Origin: Methanobrevibacter ruminantium M1
Lineage (GTDB): Archaea; Methanobacteriota; Methanobacteria; Methanobacteriales; Methanobacteriaceae
Assembly (NCBI RefSeq): GCF_000024185.1
Contig: NC_013790.1
Coordinates: forward strand, 1,015,501 to 1,079,500
Reading direction: 5' to 3'
DNA: 64,000 nt
Position numbers and translations under genes: made by a program. The notes under the pieces were generated by a model that saw nothing but the letters and a program-made list of their open reading frames with translations, made no database searches and had not been told where the DNA came from. This document shows, piece by piece, positions 27,521 to 36,902 of this stretch. Positions within the stretch are counted from its first letter, which is position 1; each line of letters starts with the position of its first letter.

Positions 27521-27735
27521 TTAATTAGCTTTAATTTATTTTAATTAATTTTTTAATTAGTTAATTAGTTAATTAGCTTCAATTTATTTTTTAATTAATT
27601 TTTTAATTAGTTAATTAGTTAATTAGCTTCAATTCTTTTTTAATTAATTATTTAATTAGTTAATTAGATTTAATTTATTTTTTAATTAATTAATTAGCTT
27701 CAATTCTTTTTTAATTAATTATTTATTATTTAATA
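27521..27735. repeat. Tandem AT-rich repeats built on TTAATTAGTTAATTAG
   Basis: Units of up to 60 bases (27541-27600 and 27601-27660 are nearly identical) mix TTAATTAG runs with a GCTTCAATT(T/C) core seen about five times. The array is partly self-complementary. The remaining DNA to 27923 is AT-rich, with AGGTGA at 27912 for the next gene. Confidence 0.75.
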
Positions 27736-27923
27736 ATTATTTAAATCAAATTCTTTTTTTATTTTTAAGCTCAGATTATTTTTTAAGCATAGCTGTTCTA
27801 ATTTATCTCTTTAATCATTTTTTAACTGCAATTTTAATCTGATTTTTCAAAATAAATCAACAAATTATATAACTTAATAATTAAATAACTATAAGTATTA
27901 TTATAAAAACCTAGGTGATAATT

Positions 27924-28604
27924 ATGGAATATGAAATTCAAGGCGGAACCTTCCCTATTGTAGTCTGCACATTGCAAGAGGGAGAAACAATGAAAAACGA
28001 AACTGGCGCTATGGCATTTATGACTTCTGGAATGAAAATGGACACCAATACTGGAGGAGGCCTCCTAAAAGGTCTTGGAAGAGCATTATCTGGAGATACC
28101 ATCTTCTTAAACTACTTCACTGCACAAAGGGACGGCGAGCAAGTAGGATTCTCCGCATGCAGTCCAGGCAGGATCATGCCTATAAGATTGGATGGAACCA
28201 ATACAATCATAGGCCAAAAGAATGCATTCCTCGCTGCAGAAGACAGCGTTGACATTGACATACACTTTAGAAAAAGCCTTGGAGCAGGTCTCTTTGGAGG
28301 AGAAGGTTTCGTCCTTCAAAAGTTCAGCGGAACAGGAGTTGCATTCCTTGAGATTGACGGAGAAATAATCAAGAAGGAATTGGCTCCAGGTGAAAAGCTA
28401 TTGATAGATCCAGGACATTTGGCTGCAATGGAAGAAAGCGTTGGATTTGACATAGAAAGGGTCAAAGGAGCTAAAAACATCCTATTCGGTGAAGGACTCT
28501 TCTTCTCAAGATTAACAGGTCCAGGTACAGTATGGCTACAGACCATGCCAATAAGCAGCTTGGCTAGAGCATTGGTTCCATACTTGCCAACCACTACTGA
28601 ATAG
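27924..28604 (+). CDS. AIM24 family protein
   Basis: A 226-residue all-beta protein. ATG 27924 follows AGGTGATAATT. GGTFPIVVCTLQEGETMKNETGAM, the Gly-rich LGRALSGDTIFLNYFTA and PGHLAAMEESV are typical of the AIM24/TIGR00266 family, a widespread beta-barrel-like family of uncertain role (the fungal member is a mitochondrial inner-membrane protein). No signal or membrane helix is seen. The gene has a richer codon choice than its surroundings and its own terminator. Confidence 0.88.
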   Translation: MEYEIQGGTFPIVVCTLQEGETMKNETGAMAFMTSGMKMDTNTGGGLLKGLGRALSGDTIFLNYFTAQRDGEQVGFSACSPGRIMPIRLDGTNTIIGQKNAFLAAEDSVDIDIHFRKSLGAGLFGGEGFVLQKFSGTGVAFLEIDGEIIKKELAPGEKLLIDPGHLAAMEESVGFDIERVKGAKNILFGEGLFFSRLTGPGTVWLQTMPISSLARALVPYLPTTTE

Positions 28605-28631
28605 GCTTTAAAGGCTATTATTAAATATTAA

Positions 28632-28661
28632 ATGCTTTCGAAAGAAAGCATCTTTTTTTTA
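28632..28661 (+). terminator. Hairpin terminator after the AIM24 gene
   Basis: ATGCTTTC (28632-28639) pairs with GAAAGCAT (28644-28651) around GAAA, followed by eight T. Confidence 0.85.
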
Positions 28662-29252
28662 TTTTTTTTTATCAGAACAAGCACTATTTTTAAATTTTTC
28701 ATATAAATTAATAATCTTATTTTATTCTTATTGATTTTACTCTATTTTTAGAAATATCTATTAATTAATCATAATTTCACATAATCTCACTTAATTAAAC
28801 TTATTTTTTCTCATACTCAAAATTTTACTATATATCTTAAAAATAAAAACTTCATATTTTAGTTTACTATTCATTATATATAATAAACTCTTTTCTTCGT
28901 TAGATTTACTATTTATAATGTATAGTTTACTATTTAAGCTTATTTTTTGTTTTTATAAATAGTTTACCATATAAAACCAATTTAAGGAAATATTAGTTTT
29001 CAAATGCTCTCTGATTAAGTTTATATGTCTTTAAAACAAAACAATATTCAAGCACAATTTCAGATGTCCCAAAGGAATTTTCAAGATAATTTCCTTATTT
29101 TGGTTCTATAAGAATAAAACAAATAATACTTTTTCACACGCCTCTTGGATTTGACTTTTATAAGGTAAGAAAGTTTCATAAAATTAATCTGCATACACAT
29201 CCTTTATACAGATTCGGTTTGTTTTTAAAAAACAATTTTATGAGGTTAAATC
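28662..29252. other. AT-rich intergenic region
   Basis: No gene is seen. Copies of TAGTTTACTATT(T/C)A occur near 28860, 28923 and 28965, and similar text is near 24050. A TTTATA-rich promoter and AGGTTAAATC precede the gene at 29253. Confidence 0.45.
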
Positions 29253-29504
29253 ATGAGAAGAATTGATGAGCTGACAATAGAAATTGATCAAACAAGCCTT
29301 GAACTTGAACAAACCAAAAAAGAACTGAGCATCCTATTCAAGGAGCTGAGGTCATTTAAAAAGAAGATTGAAAACGGTATCGAAATCGACAGAAAGGAAT
29401 ATGAAGACTGTGTGTTCAACAACAAGCTGCTTCAGATGAAAAGAAGACGGCTGATTACACATCTCAAATTCCTAAACAAGGAGTTCTATGAAATCCTATA
29501 TTAA
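29253..29504 (+). CDS. Small coiled-coil protein
   Basis: An 83-residue all-helical protein with heptad-like Leu spacing (IDQTSLELEQTKKELSIL, then KNGIEIDRKEYEDC region and MKRRRLITHLKFLNKEF). No known family is recognised. AGGTTAAATC precedes the ATG. It lies 146 bases before a K+ channel gene that ends in its own coiled coil, on the same strand, so a link is possible but not shown. Confidence 0.6.
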   Translation: MRRIDELTIEIDQTSLELEQTKKELSILFKELRSFKKKIENGIEIDRKEYEDCVFNNKLLQMKRRRLITHLKFLNKEFYEILY

Positions 29505-29649
29505 ATTGATTTAATCTGTGCCAATATTGAAATCTTTCCCAATTATATTTGAATTGATTATAATGCCCATATTTTAAATCTTTTCAATCCAAATAAAAAT
29601 ATATTTAAAATAAATTATATAGATTAATATCTATAAGAAGGTGAAGATA

Positions 29650-30501
29650 TTGAAAACTTGGATTGAAAAACTTGATATTATTCTATCAATACTGATTGTA
29701 TTGGACATTTCATTTCTAACAGCTTCATTTTTGTTGGATTTGAACACAACCTATATCAATTTCATGCTTTTGTTCGATACAACATTATGTTGGATCCTTA
29801 TAGTCTCATTCATCTTTAAGCTGCTTAATTCGGATGACAGAAAGGCATATATGAGGGAAAATTATCTTGATTTTTTAGCATCAATACCTATGGACCTTGT
29901 TTTGCTCCCTTTCAGTTCATTGCATATCAGCTTGATAAACATAGTGATTCTAGTAAGGTTCCTAAGGCTGTTACTGCTATTTAAGGAATCCTACAAGTAT
30001 GTCAAGAAGTTTTTCAAGGCAACATCCTTTGATAAAGTCGTAGCATTATTCATAGTTATCGTAGTGGGCTCAACATTCGCATTGGAATACTTTGATCCTG
30101 CAATCCCTAACCTATACTACAGCCTATGGTTCGTATTTCAGACAATAACCACAGTAGGCTTCGGTGATGTGATTCCTGAAAGCCCTGTAGGTCAGCTGAT
30201 TGCATTGGGCCTTTTGATGGTTGGGGTACTCATGTTTTCAATATTCACTGCAAGCTTTGCATACCTCTTTAACGAAAAGGTATTCCGTGAGGAAAATGAG
30301 GATTTCCATGAAAAGATAAACACAGTCAGGGAAAATCTTGCAGAAAACAAGGAAAGGGTAGAGGAAATCAGGCAAAGCACTTTATCCACAAGCGAAGAGA
30401 TTGCTGAAGTTAAGGAAAAGCTAAACAAATCCGAAGAAAATATTAAAAACCTGGAAGAGCGTATAGATTACCTTATAGATATGATTGAGAAAAAGGAATA
30501 G
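29650..30501 (+). CDS. Second K+ channel with weak voltage sensor and coiled-coil tail
   Basis: A 283-residue protein. I chose TTG 29650, five bases after GGTGA; a GTG at 29641 is part of that site. The same plan as the channel at 5346 is seen: S1-S4, S5, pore and S6, then a coiled-coil tail of about 70 residues. The filter is TTVGFGD at 167-173, normal for K+ channels. S4 keeps only R103 and R106 followed by Leu and Lys (LVRFLRLLLLFKESYKYVKK), so voltage sensing is likely weak. The two are paralogues that differ mainly in S4. Confidence 0.85.
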   Translation: MKTWIEKLDIILSILIVLDISFLTASFLLDLNTTYINFMLLFDTTLCWILIVSFIFKLLNSDDRKAYMRENYLDFLASIPMDLVLLPFSSLHISLINIVILVRFLRLLLLFKESYKYVKKFFKATSFDKVVALFIVIVVGSTFALEYFDPAIPNLYYSLWFVFQTITTVGFGDVIPESPVGQLIALGLLMVGVLMFSIFTASFAYLFNEKVFREENEDFHEKINTVRENLAENKERVEEIRQSTLSTSEEIAEVKEKLNKSEENIKNLEERIDYLIDMIEKKE

Positions 30502-30697
30502 ATTTAATTTAATCAGTTATGTGCTTAATTAAAGATGGTTTTAATTATTAATTAATACTTTTAATTAATCGGATTTTTAATTATTTTATATCATTTTCAC
30601 TTTCTTTTTGGATGATAAAAGACTATGTTGATGAAGGATTTTTAAATGCTGACTTAGGGATTTTAATTTTCACAAAGTATAGATTAAAGGCAGAATT

Positions 30698-31276
30698 ATG
30701 GATTTTAATTTTCACAGAATTGCAAATGAGATTGCAAAGATACCAGATGAGAAGATAAAAGACTTGTCTTGGGAAGATAGAGTAAAGGAGCTCTTAAGCT
30801 TTAGACAATACTATAATCAATATCATGAATCATATGGCAAGGATTATTTGGACTTTTTAGAAAAAGCGAATAAGGAAGGGGACTTAGAGAAAAAGGAGGA
30901 TCTAATTTACTTCTTTAAAAAGGAGACTCTAACAAAGGACATAAATCTGGACGGACTGAACTATCTGTTTGTAAACATATTCTTAAAATATGGCTTTGAA
31001 TATTTGGATTATAATGATACAATAAACAATCTAAAGGACAAATATGATTTGAATTTTAAGCATGATTGGATTAGTCTCCTTTCAAAGGAGGATTTAAGTC
31101 TTTTTGAGTCAATAAATCTTTTGAATTATATTCAGCGCTCTGATTATTGGGACTATGAGCATATGCCGTTGTCATATGCAATATTCGATGGAACGATTGA
31201 TAATATTTTAAAGGGCATGGAAAACAATCTTGATGAGGACAATCTAGAGCTTTTAGATGTTTTATTAAAAAAATAA
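30698..31276 (+). CDS. Acidic helical protein, possibly DUF6508-like
   Basis: A 192-residue soluble protein. The C-terminal region (LSLFESINLLNYIQRSDYWDYEHMPLSYAIFDGTIDNILK as read in pieces) recalls the end of DUF6508 proteins, with an aromatic D-W/Y...G-I pattern. The likeness is weak. The first codons (GATTTTAATTTTCACA) also occur 40 bases upstream near 30659, a small duplication over the start. No clear ribosome binding site is seen, so the start is uncertain. Confidence 0.5.
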   Translation: MDFNFHRIANEIAKIPDEKIKDLSWEDRVKELLSFRQYYNQYHESYGKDYLDFLEKANKEGDLEKKEDLIYFFKKETLTKDINLDGLNYLFVNIFLKYGFEYLDYNDTINNLKDKYDLNFKHDWISLLSKEDLSLFESINLLNYIQRSDYWDYEHMPLSYAIFDGTIDNILKGMENNLDEDNLELLDVLLKK

Positions 31277-31405
31277 TCTTTTAGACTTATTTAATTGTTG
31301 GAATATTTAATTTAGAACTTTTATATGTATTATTAAAAGGTTGAATTAATGGTATTTTAGTATATAAATCATATTAAAGATAATTGTTATTATTGGAGGT
31401 CTTTT

Positions 31406-32818
31406 ATGGCAGTTTATAAATGTAGCGTTTGCGGATATGAATATGATGAAGAGAAAGAGGGAAAGCCTTTCAGCGAATTGGAAAGATGTCCTGTTTGCAA
31501 GCAACCGGCAAGTGTTTTTGAAAAAATTAGTGATAATTCAACCGAATCAGATTCTAATTCTAATGAAATATCATCTAATAATGAAACAGCCAGTGAACTG
31601 TCTTATCCAACTGAAACTTCAAGGACAGACAGCTCTATTGCTCATATGTCAGACATACATAAGATGGCTGTGGAAGGAACTTCCATCATTGATGCGATGT
31701 CCACAAGGCTTCCAATGCCTAGCTGGGATGATATTCTAATAATGGCAAACCAGCTTAATCCATTTCCTCTTGAAGAGCATGCAGATGTGAGCACAACTAC
31801 AGTTATCGGCAAGAATGCCTTAAAGCCAATGGTTCTTGAAAGCCCAATATACATCTCCCATATGTCCTTTGGAGCACTCTCCTATGAGACAAAGGTGGCT
31901 CTTGCAAAGGGTTCCGCCATGGCAAAGACTGCAATGTGCAGCGGAGAGGGAGGAATACTTCCAGATGAGATGGCAAACAGCTATAAATATATTTTTGAAT
32001 ATGTTCCAAACCATTATAGCCTGACTAAAGAGAATCTGATGAACTCAGATGCAATAGAGATAAAGATAGGTCAGGGAACAAAGCCTGGAATGGGAGGCCA
32101 TCTTCCTGCCGAGAAGATAACTCTAGAGATAGCAGAGCTTAGGGGAAAGCCTATGGGGGAAGATGTGATAAGCCCGTCCCTATATGGGGAGATAAAATCA
32201 AAGGAAGACTTAAAAGACCTTGTAAGTCATCTAAGGAAAGAATCAGAAGGCAGACCTATTGGCGTAAAGATAGCTGCAGGAAGAATCGAGGAAGACTTGG
32301 AGTTCATTTCATATGCAGAGCCTGATTTCATTACAATAGACGGAAGGGGAGGCGCTACAGGTGCAAGCCCAAGGCTTATAAGGGATGCGACATCAGTTCC
32401 GACCATCTATGCATTGGCAAGGGCAAGAAAGTATCTAGATGAAAATAATCTGGATATTGATTTGGTGATAACAGGAGGCCTTAGAGTCTCCAGCGACTTT
32501 GCAAAGGCCCTATCCTTAGGAGCAGATGCAATAGCGATTGCAACAGGGGCATTGATTGCAGCAGGATGTCAGCAATATAGAATCTGCGGAAGCGGCAATT
32601 GTCCAGTTGGAATAGCAACACAGGATGAGGCCCTTAGAAAAAGATTGGATATGGATAAGGCTTCAAAGAGAGTATTTAATTATCTTAATGTTTCAAATGA
32701 GGAGTTAAAGACCTTTGCAAGAATCACAGGTCATGATGATGTTCATGATCTTTCTGTGGACAATCTTGCAACCTTCAATAGCGAAATATCAGATTACACA
32801 GATATTAGGCATGTATGA
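31406..32818 (+). CDS. Archaeal glutamate synthase, FMN domain with N-terminal rubredoxin
   Basis: A 470-residue protein. Residues 1-40 form a rubredoxin with Cys in KCSVCGYEY and RCPVCK. An acidic Ser/Asn linker follows to about 75. The rest is the FMN-binding glutamate synthase domain: SPIYISHMSFGALSYE, GEGG, QGTKPGMGGHLPAEK, TIDGRGGATGASP, GGLRVSSDFAKALSLGADA, and the cluster loop CQQYRICGSGNCPVGIATQ with three Cys for a 3Fe-4S cluster. The glutaminase domain is absent, as is usual in archaeal forms, where separate subunits supply ammonia and electrons. In this type the rubredoxin probably brings in electrons. GGAGG lies before the ATG. It stands alone. Confidence 0.88.
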   Translation: MAVYKCSVCGYEYDEEKEGKPFSELERCPVCKQPASVFEKISDNSTESDSNSNEISSNNETASELSYPTETSRTDSSIAHMSDIHKMAVEGTSIIDAMSTRLPMPSWDDILIMANQLNPFPLEEHADVSTTTVIGKNALKPMVLESPIYISHMSFGALSYETKVALAKGSAMAKTAMCSGEGGILPDEMANSYKYIFEYVPNHYSLTKENLMNSDAIEIKIGQGTKPGMGGHLPAEKITLEIAELRGKPMGEDVISPSLYGEIKSKEDLKDLVSHLRKESEGRPIGVKIAAGRIEEDLEFISYAEPDFITIDGRGGATGASPRLIRDATSVPTIYALARARKYLDENNLDIDLVITGGLRVSSDFAKALSLGADAIAIATGALIAAGCQQYRICGSGNCPVGIATQDEALRKRLDMDKASKRVFNYLNVSNEELKTFARITGHDDVHDLSVDNLATFNSEISDYTDIRHV

Positions 32819-32916
32819 TTAAGTTTATTGTACTGGAATTAGGCGGATGTGAATTGTTTTTGTATTTAATGCTTAGAAATTGATGAATCTGCAGATTATT
32901 GATTTGGGTGTTGTTT

Positions 32917-35900
32917 ATGGGCTTTAAGAGATTAAAAAGACTTTTTTCATCAGATAATGATAATGAAATGGAAAAGAATGAAGAAAAAAATAAATCTGGT
33001 GAAGAAACTTTTTATGAGGAATCTGATGAAAAGGCTTTTTATACAGAATATGATGATAGTGGCTTTATTTTAGATAATAATTCTGATGATTCTTTTAACA
33101 ATGGTTCTGATGATGACTTATCTTTGAATGATGGTTTAAAAGAGGATTTAAATGGTTCTGATGATAATTTATCTTTAAATAATGGTTTTGAAGAGGATTC
33201 ATTTGGTTCTGATGATGATTTGACCTTAAATAACCAACCGTCCTCAAATAGAAACTTCAATTATTTAAATAATCTAATACATAGCCACCAAAATGAAATC
33301 AATCTGGACTCAGACATTGTCTTTGATAGCCAAATGGACAACACCTACCTTGAAGGAATCAATTTGGATATGGATAATCTTACAATTGACGGCAATGGAC
33401 GTACAATTGACGCTCAAAAGAAATCACGCATCTTTAATGTTTTAGGAGAAAACATAAGATTCACAAACATCACCTTCAAAAACGCCTATTCTAACGAGGA
33501 TGGAGGGGCCATAAGCATAGGCAATTATTCATCTGTCTATTTTGAAAACTGCCACTTCATATCCAATGATGCAGGAGAGAATGATGGAGGAGCCATATCA
33601 ATTGGAGAAAATTCCATCTGCACAATTAAAGATTCTGTTTTCAAGCAAAACAAGGCCGATTCCGGAGGAGCCATAGTGAATGAGGGGACTTTAAAGATCA
33701 TGAGTTCCAATTTTGAATATAACTCCTCTCAAGTCTTTGGAGGGGCAATCTACACTCATCATTCAAAAGTGGAAATTGCCTATTCTGTCTTTAAAAACAA
33801 TATCTCCTCTTCAGGAGGGGGAATATATGTCCTCTTTGATTGTGACATGATTATCGAAGAGTCCCTTTTTATAGATAATGCTTCAATGTCTGAAGGGGGC
33901 GCAATGGCCAATGAATATGGCGGCAAGATTAGGATACACGAATCCCTATTTCGCAACAACCATAGCTTGATTGGCGGCGCATTATGCAATAAGGGCTCCC
34001 CAGTGGATGATGGTAAGAATTTAGTGAGTGTATCTGATTCCAAGTTTGAATATAACTCTTCAATAGAGAATAATGACACAATATATAGCACTGGCGTATT
34101 GAAGCTTGAAGGCAATACCTTCAATGAAAATGACCGTATTCTTGCCTCAAATAATCCTGAAATCATTAACTCCAAATATGTGGAAGCCACTGAAGACATT
34201 ATTGACTTGGCAAAATCAATCGATTATTCGATTGCAGGGGAATCAAATCTCTTTGAATTGCTGGATTCAGACATTAGAAATTTCAATTATCTTGAAAATT
34301 TAATCCGATCTTCAGGTGGAGAGATTATATTGGATTCAGATATCATATTAGGTGATGATGAGGATTACACTGATGGAATTCGACTTTCAAATGAGAATTT
34401 AAGAATCGATGGAAACGGATATTCGATTGATGCAAAATCAAGGTCTAGAATATTCTCAATTTCACAATGCAATATCACTTTTGAAAACCTAAGATTTAAA
34501 AACGCTTATTCTGAAGGCAATGGCGGAGCAATCTATTCTGTAAACAGTTTTCTCACCTTTAAATCTTGCTCTTTTGAAAATAACTCCAGCGATAATGGAG
34601 GAGGAATCTCAACTGAAAACAGCACAAACGAGTTTAAGACATTGTCAACAGAAAACAACAGAAATGAGTTCAAGACATTGCTTTTTGAAGATTGCAGCTT
34701 TGAAAATAACTCCAGCAGGAGTGGAGGAGCCATTTCCACTGAGAACAATGATCTAATTCTTAAAACTTGCCTCTTTGATAGGAACGAATCTAACTTAGGT
34801 GCAGCCATCATCTGCCAAAACGGCAAGGTCAGATTGGATAACTGCGGATTCAAGGAAAACATTGCAAGCGACGGAGCTGCAATTTATTATTCTTCACTTC
34901 CAATAGGCACTTATATAAATGACGATTCAGTCAATTTTTTAGAGATAAATGACTCCGTTTTTGAAGCAAACAGATTAACCGGCACCAATTTGACTGTAAG
35001 CATTATAGACTGTGACTGTTCAATCAGTTTCAACTCACTGTCCTTTAAGGACAATAAGTTTGATTATGGGGATTTAATCAATCAAAAGTATTTGGAAAAT
35101 AAAAATAGCATAATAAAATCCTCCAAATTCATAGGAAACGGTGGAGGAATAACCGCTTCTAACTTAAAAGTCATATCTTGTGAATTTATTGATAATCGCT
35201 CCAATGCATTCTCATCACAGGAATACTTCTATGATGGATCATCTGAAATTGAGGACTGCACTTTTAAAAACAATCATTGTGCAATCTCAAGCCATGAATC
35301 AAGCTTGAAGATTAAAGACGCAAGGTTCTATGGAAATGATTCGGCAATAATGAATAGGGGCAAAGCGTATATAAATGATTCCCGCTTTAGAGATAACTCT
35401 ATGGCAATAGAGAACTCTGCAAATTCATATATGTTTGCCTCAAATCTGAATCTCTTGGATAATGCTTCCGGAGAGTCCCATGATATGATAAATCAAGGTC
35501 ATTTAAGCGTTATCGATAGCGACTTTATAAATTGCAATAAGACTTTAAACCTGATTTGTCAAGAGGATAACGAAGATGCGGTTTTGGATATTGAAGGCTG
35601 CAGCTTCAAGACAGATTCAAAAAGGCCAATATCCATAAATGGAGGTTCATCTAGCATTCTATATTCCCGCTTTGAATTGGACCAGTCAAAAATTGCAATT
35701 TTCAATGATTCAAAATTGAATATTGATGCATTGAGCTTCAAGGATTATGAGGGCAATGACTTAGAGGGAAAACTGATATACAACAACGATTATCTTAAAA
35801 GCAAGACAAGGGATATTCTAGATAAGATTGACTCAAGCGAATCAGCAATTACTAAATATGCCTATGAAACACTTCCAGCGGATTGGAAAGGCTTTGACTA

Positions 35901-36810
35901 TCTGATAAATCTAATAAAAGAATCAAATGGGGAAGTGAAGTTGGATTGCGATATCCTTATTAATGACATTGAGGAAGACTATTACGGCGGAGGAATAGAG
36001 CTCTTTGAAGACGGCTTGACAATAGACGGCCAAGGACACACAATCGATGCAGATAATCTCTCAAGGATATTCTATGTTGTAGGCAATGACATAGTCTTAA
36101 AGAATATCAAGTTCATAAATGGATTTGAGCCATTGGATCAATTGTTCAACAGAGGGGCCGGAGCTATCTATATTGTTCATGGAGCATCCTTAAAAATCGT
36201 CAATTGTGAATTTTATCAAAACAGTTCTAAGTCATTTGCAGGTGTAATCGCCAATAAGGGGGACTTGACTGTCATTGATTCCATTTTTAGGAATAACTTT
36301 TCAAATAGGGCAGGAGCATTCCTTGAATCAAGGGGAGAGTCCCATTTCATCGGATGCAGGTTTGAAGGAAACAATGCAAAAAGCGCTGGAGGAGCCATAG
36401 CGGTTTCACAAAAGGGCAAGACAATTGTTGAAAAATCATCCTTTAAGGAAAATGAGCTTAGCTTGAAAGGAAGTTCTTCAGGAGGGGCCATTTCAAATTC
36501 AGGAGAGTTGGATGTGATTGATAGTGAATTCATTAAAAATAAAAGCGCAGCTTCAGGAGGAGCCATAAATTCAAGCTCTCATGCTATCTTAAGTGTTAGG
36601 AAATCAGTATTTATTGAAAATGCCTCTTTTCTTGGAGGTGCAATCAATGCAGACAGATATGGTGATTTGATTGTGATGGATTCATGCTTTAAGGCAAATG
36701 CGGCTGCTTATAGCAGTGGAGCCATTTATGACAGCACTGATGAGTCTGGAGTTCATGGATGTGAATTTTTAACTGAAAGCGATAAGGTCAAGTATGCATT
36801 GGAGGATTGA
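32917..36810 (+). CDS. Giant right-handed beta-helix (adhesin-like) protein without signal peptide
   Basis: A 1297-residue protein from ATG 32917, seven bases after GGGTG; an in-frame upstream ATA/ATG region lacks that site. Residues 1-115 are acidic with GSDDDLSLN-type repeats. Three related modules of about 400 residues follow, each opening with a NFNYLxNLI-like helix, a xxLDSDI strand, and LTIDGNGRTIDA. Each is then filled with short beta-helix turns rich in GGAI, FENCxF and NNSS, like Pmp/adhesin repeats of Methanobrevibacter. The surprising point is that the start (MGFKRLKRLFSSDNDNE) is no signal peptide, and no C-terminal anchor or cell-wall-binding repeat is seen. It may be secreted by another route, cytoplasmic, or have lost its signal. 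Confidence 0.75.
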   Translation: MGFKRLKRLFSSDNDNEMEKNEEKNKSGEETFYEESDEKAFYTEYDDSGFILDNNSDDSFNNGSDDDLSLNDGLKEDLNGSDDNLSLNNGFEEDSFGSDDDLTLNNQPSSNRNFNYLNNLIHSHQNEINLDSDIVFDSQMDNTYLEGINLDMDNLTIDGNGRTIDAQKKSRIFNVLGENIRFTNITFKNAYSNEDGGAISIGNYSSVYFENCHFISNDAGENDGGAISIGENSICTIKDSVFKQNKADSGGAIVNEGTLKIMSSNFEYNSSQVFGGAIYTHHSKVEIAYSVFKNNISSSGGGIYVLFDCDMIIEESLFIDNASMSEGGAMANEYGGKIRIHESLFRNNHSLIGGALCNKGSPVDDGKNLVSVSDSKFEYNSSIENNDTIYSTGVLKLEGNTFNENDRILASNNPEIINSKYVEATEDIIDLAKSIDYSIAGESNLFELLDSDIRNFNYLENLIRSSGGEIILDSDIILGDDEDYTDGIRLSNENLRIDGNGYSIDAKSRSRIFSISQCNITFENLRFKNAYSEGNGGAIYSVNSFLTFKSCSFENNSSDNGGGISTENSTNEFKTLSTENNRNEFKTLLFEDCSFENNSSRSGGAISTENNDLILKTCLFDRNESNLGAAIICQNGKVRLDNCGFKENIASDGAAIYYSSLPIGTYINDDSVNFLEINDSVFEANRLTGTNLTVSIIDCDCSISFNSLSFKDNKFDYGDLINQKYLENKNSIIKSSKFIGNGGGITASNLKVISCEFIDNRSNAFSSQEYFYDGSSEIEDCTFKNNHCAISSHESSLKIKDARFYGNDSAIMNRGKAYINDSRFRDNSMAIENSANSYMFASNLNLLDNASGESHDMINQGHLSVIDSDFINCNKTLNLICQEDNEDAVLDIEGCSFKTDSKRPISINGGSSSILYSRFELDQSKIAIFNDSKLNIDALSFKDYEGNDLEGKLIYNNDYLKSKTRDILDKIDSSESAITKYAYETLPADWKGFDYLINLIKESNGEVKLDCDILINDIEEDYYGGGIELFEDGLTIDGQGHTIDADNLSRIFYVVGNDIVLKNIKFINGFEPLDQLFNRGAGAIYIVHGASLKIVNCEFYQNSSKSFAGVIANKGDLTVIDSIFRNNFSNRAGAFLESRGESHFIGCRFEGNNAKSAGGAIAVSQKGKTIVEKSSFKENELSLKGSSSGGAISNSGELDVIDSEFIKNKSAASGGAINSSSHAILSVRKSVFIENASFLGGAINADRYGDLIVMDSCFKANAAAYSSGAIYDSTDESGVHGCEFLTESDKVKYALED

Positions 36811-36902
36811 AAAACTTATTTAAGGACTAATACAAAAACAAGAAAGTTTATAAAGGATCATGTTTATAATATGATAATTAAATTAAATACATGGGGGATG
36901 AG

